In this document: in pieces, positions 15,396 to 17,379 of the stretch
Layout: each line of letters starts with the position of its first letter
How positions within the stretch are numbered: position 1 is the stretch's first letter
Program-made: the position numbers and the translations under genes
Source: Lysobacterales bacterium
GTDB taxonomy: Bacteria > Pseudomonadota > Gammaproteobacteria > Xanthomonadales > SZUA-5
Direction of reading: 5' to 3'
DNA: 17,379 nucleotides
Assembly (NCBI GenBank): GCA_024710675.1
Contig: JANJUH010000502.1
Span: 1 to 17,379 of the forward strand
The notes under the pieces: generated by a model
What the model was told of the DNA's origin: nothing
The model's input: only the letters and a program-made list of their open reading frames with translations
The model's database searches: none

Positions 15396-17225
15396 TCACA
15401 CCGAAGCCCCAGCCGTCACATGGCGTGACCGGCACCCCGGCCCCGCGTGCACCATCTCGAGCAGGAACTTCTGCATGTCCCAGGCACCGGTCGGGCAGCG
15501 TTCGGCGCAGAGGCCGCAGTGCAGGCAGAGGTCTTCGTCCTTGACCATCGCGCGGCCAGTCTTGAGGCCATCGGCGACGTAGAGGTCCTGGGTGGGGTTC
15601 AGCGCCGGAGCACTGAGGCGCTGGCGCAGTTCGGATTCCTCGCCGTTGGTGGTGAAAGTGATGCAATCGAGCGGGCAGATATCGACGCAGGCATCGCACT
15701 CGATGCACTTCTCCAGCGTGAACACGGTCTGCACGTCGCAGTTCAGGCAGCGCTGGGCTTCCTTGAACGCCAGCTTCGGATCGAAACCCAGTTCGACCTC
15801 GGCGCTGATGCTGTTGAGCGTCTGCTCGGGTGGCGCCCACGGCACCTTGTTGCGCGCGGCGAGCGTGATGTCGTTGTCGTAGCTCCACTCGTGGATGCCC
15901 ATCTTCTGCGAGACGAGCAGCGGCGCCGGAATCGGGCGCTCGCGCGGGTCGAGGCCTTCGAGCATGCGATCGATGCTGACCGCCGCCTCGTGACCGTGGG
16001 CCACCGCCCAGATGATGTTCTTCGGTCCGAAGGCGGCATCGCCGCCGAAAAAGACCTTGGGGTGCGTCGACTGAAGCGTCCGCTCGTCGAGCTTCGGCAA
16101 ACCCCAGCGGTCGAACTCGATGCCCGCATCGCGCTCGATCCACGGGAAGGCATTCTCCTGGCCGACGGCGATCAGCACCTCGTCGCAGGGGATGTCCACA
16201 TCCGGCTCGCCGCTCGGCACGAGCTGGCGCCGTCCCTTCTCGTCGTACTCGGGCTTGACCGGCTGGAAGCGCATGCCGGTCAGACGCCCGTCCTCGTGCA
16301 GGAAGGCCAGCGGGACGAGGTAATTGCGGATCGGGATGCCCTCGTGCTGCGCGTCCTCCTTCTCCCACGGCGAGGCCTTCATCTCCTCGAAGCCGGAGCG
16401 GACCACCACCGTCACCTCGGCGCCGCCGAGACGTCGCGCCGAGCGGCAGCAGTCCATCGCCGTGTTTCCGCCGCCGAGCACGATCACGCGTGGCGCCACT
16501 TCGGAGACATGACCGAAGGAGACCGAGGCCAGCCAGTCGATGCCGAGGTGGATGTGCGCCGCCGCCTCGCGCCGGCCGGGGATCTCGAGGTCACGCCCGC
16601 GCGGCGCACCGCAGCCGACGAAGACGGCATCGAAGCCCTCGTCCAGCAGGGCGCGCAGCGAGTCGATGCGCCGGCCGGAACGGAACTCGACCCCCAGGCC
16701 GAGGATGTACCCCACCTCCTCGTCGATCACCGACTCGGGCAGGCGAAAACGCGGGATCTGGCTGCGGATGAAGCCACCAGCCTTTGCCTCGCCATCGAAG
16801 ACCACGACCTCGTAGCCGAGCGGCGCGAGATCGCGCGCCACCGTCAGCGAGGCCGGCCCCGCGCCGACGCAGGCGATACGCCGGCCGTTGCGCTGTGCGG
16901 CGGGCTTGGGCATGCGTGCACTGACATCGCCCTTGTAGTCGGCGGCGACGCGCTTAAGGCGACAGATCGCGACCGGTTCGGGCGCGTGTCCGCTGGTCGC
17001 CTCGACCCGTCCTCGGCGGCAGGCCGGCTCGCAGGGCCGATCACAAGTGCGCCCGAGCACGCCCGGGAACACATTCGACTTCCAGTTGATCATGTAGGCG
17101 TCGGCATATCGCCCTTCGGCGATCAGCCGGATGTACTCCGGCACCGGCGTATGCGCCGGGCAAGCCCATTGGCAATCGACCACCTTGTGGAAGTGGTCCG
17201 GGTGACCGATGTCGGTCGATTGCAT
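15396..17225 (-). CDS. GltD-like FAD/NAD(P)H oxidoreductase with C-terminal ferredoxin-type [4Fe-4S] clusters
   Basis: 609 residues. The N-terminal cysteines C18, C22, C61, C65 and C69 (CQWACPAHTP and CDRPCEPAC) are the Fe-S domain of GltD-type proteins. FAD binds at GAGPAS (121-126) and at the GGD near 394-396; NAD(P) binds at GGGNTA (251-256). Toward the C-terminus come C493/C496 (RCLNCD), then CIECDACVDIC (507-517) and CLHCGLCAERC (567-577), two CxxCxxCxxxC motifs. This builds a path between Fe-S clusters, FAD and NAD(P). As first gene before korA and korB it probably takes their electrons, acting as ferredoxin-like delta subunit and NAD(P) reductase in one chain; that role is inference. 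A doubled Shine-Dalgarno, GGAGGGAGG, ends 4 nt before ATG 17225; the longer in-frame start at 17330 adds 35 non-family residues. The last ~10 residues (after HAGPGC) look unlike the family, and the stop lies 14 bp from the inserted element. Confidence 0.92.
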   Translation of the reverse strand: MQSTDIGHPDHFHKVVDCQWACPAHTPVPEYIRLIAEGRYADAYMINWKSNVFPGVLGRTCDRPCEPACRRGRVEATSGHAPEPVAICRLKRVAADYKGDVSARMPKPAAQRNGRRIACVGAGPASLTVARDLAPLGYEVVVFDGEAKAGGFIRSQIPRFRLPESVIDEEVGYILGLGVEFRSGRRIDSLRALLDEGFDAVFVGCGAPRGRDLEIPGRREAAAHIHLGIDWLASVSFGHVSEVAPRVIVLGGGNTAMDCCRSARRLGGAEVTVVVRSGFEEMKASPWEKEDAQHEGIPIRNYLVPLAFLHEDGRLTGMRFQPVKPEYDEKGRRQLVPSGEPDVDIPCDEVLIAVGQENAFPWIERDAGIEFDRWGLPKLDERTLQSTHPKVFFGGDAAFGPKNIIWAVAHGHEAAVSIDRMLEGLDPRERPIPAPLLVSQKMGIHEWSYDNDITLAARNKVPWAPPEQTLNSISAEVELGFDPKLAFKEAQRCLNCDVQTVFTLEKCIECDACVDICPLDCITFTTNGEESELRQRLSAPALNPTQDLYVADGLKTGRAMVKDEDLCLHCGLCAERCPTGAWDMQKFLLEMVHAGPGCRSRHVTAGASV

Positions 17226-17229
17226 GCTA

Positions 17230-17238
17230 CCTCCCTCC
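17230..17238 (-). promoter_or_regulatory. Doubled Shine-Dalgarno before the flavoprotein gene
   Basis: On the minus strand GGAGGGAGG offers two overlapping GGAG/GAGG sites, at 9 and 4 nt before the ATG at 17225. This is the strongest ribosome site of the three-gene module and decides the start in favour of MQSTDIGHPD over the in-frame start 105 bp further up. Confidence 0.75.
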
Positions 17239-17306
17239 AGGAAGCACCGCAGCCGAGCATACGCCGCTGGCGGCGCGTGACGTTGTCGGGGATCAAGGAA
17301 GGGGCA

Positions 17307-17330
17307 GGGGGCACGAGGGCACGAGGGCAC
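17307..17330. repeat. Three tandem copies of an octamer upstream of the flavoprotein gene
   Basis: GGGGGCAC (17307-17314), GAGGGCAC (17315-17322) and GAGGGCAC (17323-17330) follow one another without spacing, followed by GAAAAAGC. They lie 82-105 bp upstream of the ATG on the minus-strand gene, where promoter or operator elements would be expected. No clear -35/-10 was found in 17226-17379. The octamer also forms the palindrome before korB. Function unknown. Confidence 0.55.
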
Positions 17331-17379
17331 GAAAAAGCATGCCTGATGCGAGCGGGGGCATCGTCGCCCGGACTGCTGG

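Noticed and set aside
15383..15429. Intrinsic terminator after the flavoprotein gene (seven T on the minus strand, 15389-15383)
   Set aside because: The only nearby stem, GTCAC/GTGAC at 15415-15429, is 5 bp and about 26 nt away from the T-run, inside the coding region. No stem directly precedes the T-run.
15031..16368. A 445-codon minus-strand frame running through the repeat element and part of the flavoprotein gene
   Set aside because: It is a shifted frame of the flavoprotein gene for most of its length and reads through the repeat element; there are no family features.

Overview
The window is 17.4 kb of high-GC DNA (about two thirds G+C by eye) with tightly packed bacterial genes. Organism type is an inference: a gammaproteobacterium of the Lysobacterales/Xanthomonadales kind. 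The grounds are an AcnD-type methylcitrate enzyme, a membrane Ser/Thr kinase with a TPR tail preceded by traces of an ECF sigma gene, a secreted protein ending in a GSGFE tag, and a korA/korB pair with a fused flavoprotein partner. No rRNA, tRNA, CRISPR array, integrase or transposase gene was seen.

Layout. Positions 1-1937 (minus) hold the first three quarters of acnD, which runs off the left edge. Positions 2162-4738 (minus) encode a large secreted beta-propeller-like repeat protein with one EF-hand loop near its end. Divergent from it, 4902-5117 (plus) is a small ORF that looks like an internally deleted ECF sigma factor. It overlaps by GTGA the start of a transmembrane Ser/Thr kinase with TPRs (5114-7882, plus). 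Convergent to the kinase are two minus-strand genes for exported proteins of unknown function (8080-9372 and 9645-10055), which share a homologous C-terminal domain of about 105 residues. Position 10260 starts a plus-strand, membrane-anchored DUF885 metallopeptidase-like protein that overlaps the tail of the next gene by 20 bp.

The right third (12073-17225, minus) is one metabolic module, transcribed right to left. First comes a GltD-like FAD/NAD(P)H oxidoreductase with many Fe-S cysteines, then korA (fused gamma-alpha), then korB. Together they should decarboxylate a 2-oxoacid, probably 2-oxoglutarate, and pass its electrons through Fe-S clusters to FAD and NAD(P). I see no separate ferredoxin-like delta subunit. 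The C-terminal clusters of the flavoprotein may do that job.

Between the flavoprotein gene and korA lies a 317-bp element (15066-15382) bounded by long terminal inverted repeats and carrying an internal REP-like palindrome. It looks like a non-autonomous mobile element (MITE) sitting inside the operon. An octamer, GAGGGCAC, recurs as a hairpin just before korB and as tandem copies upstream of the flavoprotein gene.

The observations most worth following are this element, the paralogous exported domain pair, the fossil sigma factor coupled to the kinase, and the self-contained Kor-flavoprotein module. None of them by itself proves a new system.
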